A program made the translations under genes and the position numbers. Below, piece by piece: positions 5,657 to 6,141 of a DNA stretch of 6,141 nt. Source of the DNA: Acidobacteriota bacterium (lineage in GTDB: Bacteria; Acidobacteriota; Terriglobia; Terriglobales; Acidobacteriaceae); assembly GCA_019247235.1 (NCBI GenBank), contig JAFAPG010000012.1, positions 1 through 6,141 of the forward strand. Reading direction: 5' to 3'. The notes beneath the pieces are model-generated. The model saw only the letters and a program-made list of their open reading frames with translations, was not told where the DNA came from and did not search any database. The stretch's first letter is position 1. Each line of letters begins with the position of its first letter.

Positions 5657-6141
5657 ATGGATATTGCGCAAAAGATTCGCTCTATCCCGGCTTCGCCCGG
5701 TGTGTACCTGTATAAGAATGCCTCGGGCGAGGTGATCTACGTGGGCAAGGCCAAAAGCCTGCGCCATCGCGTGGGGTCCTATTTTCATGGGGGCCGGGTA
5801 GTAGACGCCAAGACCGGCACGCTGCTCCGGGAGGCCGTCGATGTGGAGTACATCGTAGTAGCGAATAATAAGGAGGCACTCGCCCTAGAAAACCACCTGA
5901 TCAAGCAGAAAAAGCCTCGCTTTAACATTCTGCTTCGTGATGATAAGACCTATCCTTATGTAAAACTGACCGCAGGCGAACGCCAGCCCCGAGTGTATGT
6001 GACCCGGCGTTTGCGTCGGGACGGCAGTGCCTATTACGGGCCCTATTTTCCCGCCAATCTGGCCTACCGCCTGGTGGATCTCATTCACCGCAACTTTCTC
6101 GTGCCTTCGTGCACGGTTGACTTGACGCGATACCATCCTCG
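5657..6141 (+). CDS. uvrC: UvrABC nuclease subunit C, N-terminal part
   Basis: This is the first 161 residues of UvrC (whole protein usually about 600 residues); it runs off the right edge. UvrC makes both incisions around a DNA lesion in nucleotide excision repair, after UvrA and UvrB have found the damage. The N-terminal GIY-YIG nuclease domain is complete: ASPGVYLYKN (GVY 15-17), VIYVGKAKSLRHRV (YVG 28-30, Arg38), and EALALENHLIKQKKPRFNI with the catalytic Glu78. These residues make the 3' cut. LLRDDKTYPYVKL (92-104) is the usual segment after the domain. The start is chosen because the sequence before ASPGVY has the normal UvrC length; no ribosome binding site is visible before the ATG. 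The C-terminal UVR, RNase H-like and HhH parts are outside the window. Confidence 0.96.
   Translation, partial: MDIAQKIRSIPASPGVYLYKNASGEVIYVGKAKSLRHRVGSYFHGGRVVDAKTGTLLREAVDVEYIVVANNKEALALENHLIKQKKPRFNILLRDDKTYPYVKLTAGERQPRVYVTRRLRRDGSAYYGPYFPANLAYRLVDLIHRNFLVPSCTVDLTRYHP

Noticed and set aside
5885..6136. Minus-strand open frame of 83 codons opposite uvrC
   Set aside because: Antisense shadow of the well conserved UvrC sequence.

Overview
The window looks like a piece of a bacterial chromosome of moderate GC content (mid-fifties percent by eye, not counted). The gene types suggest a diderm bacterium, possibly an acidobacterium: a lipoprotein-type OmpA-domain protein with an alanine-rich coiled coil, a secreted TPR protein, a DPP III-like metallopeptidase with a signal peptide, and UvrC. 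The phylum is an inference from style and is not proven by any marker here.

Layout, left to right. (1) Positions 1-885 hold two small minus-strand genes of unknown function: one runs off the left edge and one is a complete 133-residue protein. They are followed by a short non-coding stretch with tandem and inverted repeats that may be a mobile-element scar or a regulatory site. (2) Positions 885-1241 encode an orphan 118-residue protein with a His/Asp-rich motif (DFGHDHGAGDPHAHDW) and a C-terminal membrane segment. It lies in the same frame as, and one codon beyond the stop of, (3) a 565-residue exported zinc metallopeptidase (1245-2942, minus) with HEIAH and EEAKAD motifs. (4) A HAD-family phosphatase (3022-3744, plus) diverges from the peptidase across about 79 bases. 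(5) A secreted or periplasmic TPR protein (3827-4399, minus) converges on the HAD gene. (6) A very clear intrinsic terminator (4457-4488) ends the transcript of (7) an OmpA-like, peptidoglycan-binding lipoprotein (4524-5249, minus), for which a promoter and a ribosome binding site can be proposed. (8) A 407-base divergent intergenic region carries two sets of mutually exclusive hairpins. (9) The N-terminal quarter of uvrC (5657 onwards, plus) runs off the right edge.

The envelope theme (OmpA-like lipoprotein, exported TPR protein, exported peptidase) is the main functional link. uvrC and the HAD gene are ordinary cytoplasmic genes. The most unusual part is 200-1250: an in-frame stop between a secreted peptidase and a membrane-anchored HDH-motif protein, followed downstream by a small WHDS-motif protein that could be an immunity-like partner. 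No complete new system can be demonstrated from the sequence alone.
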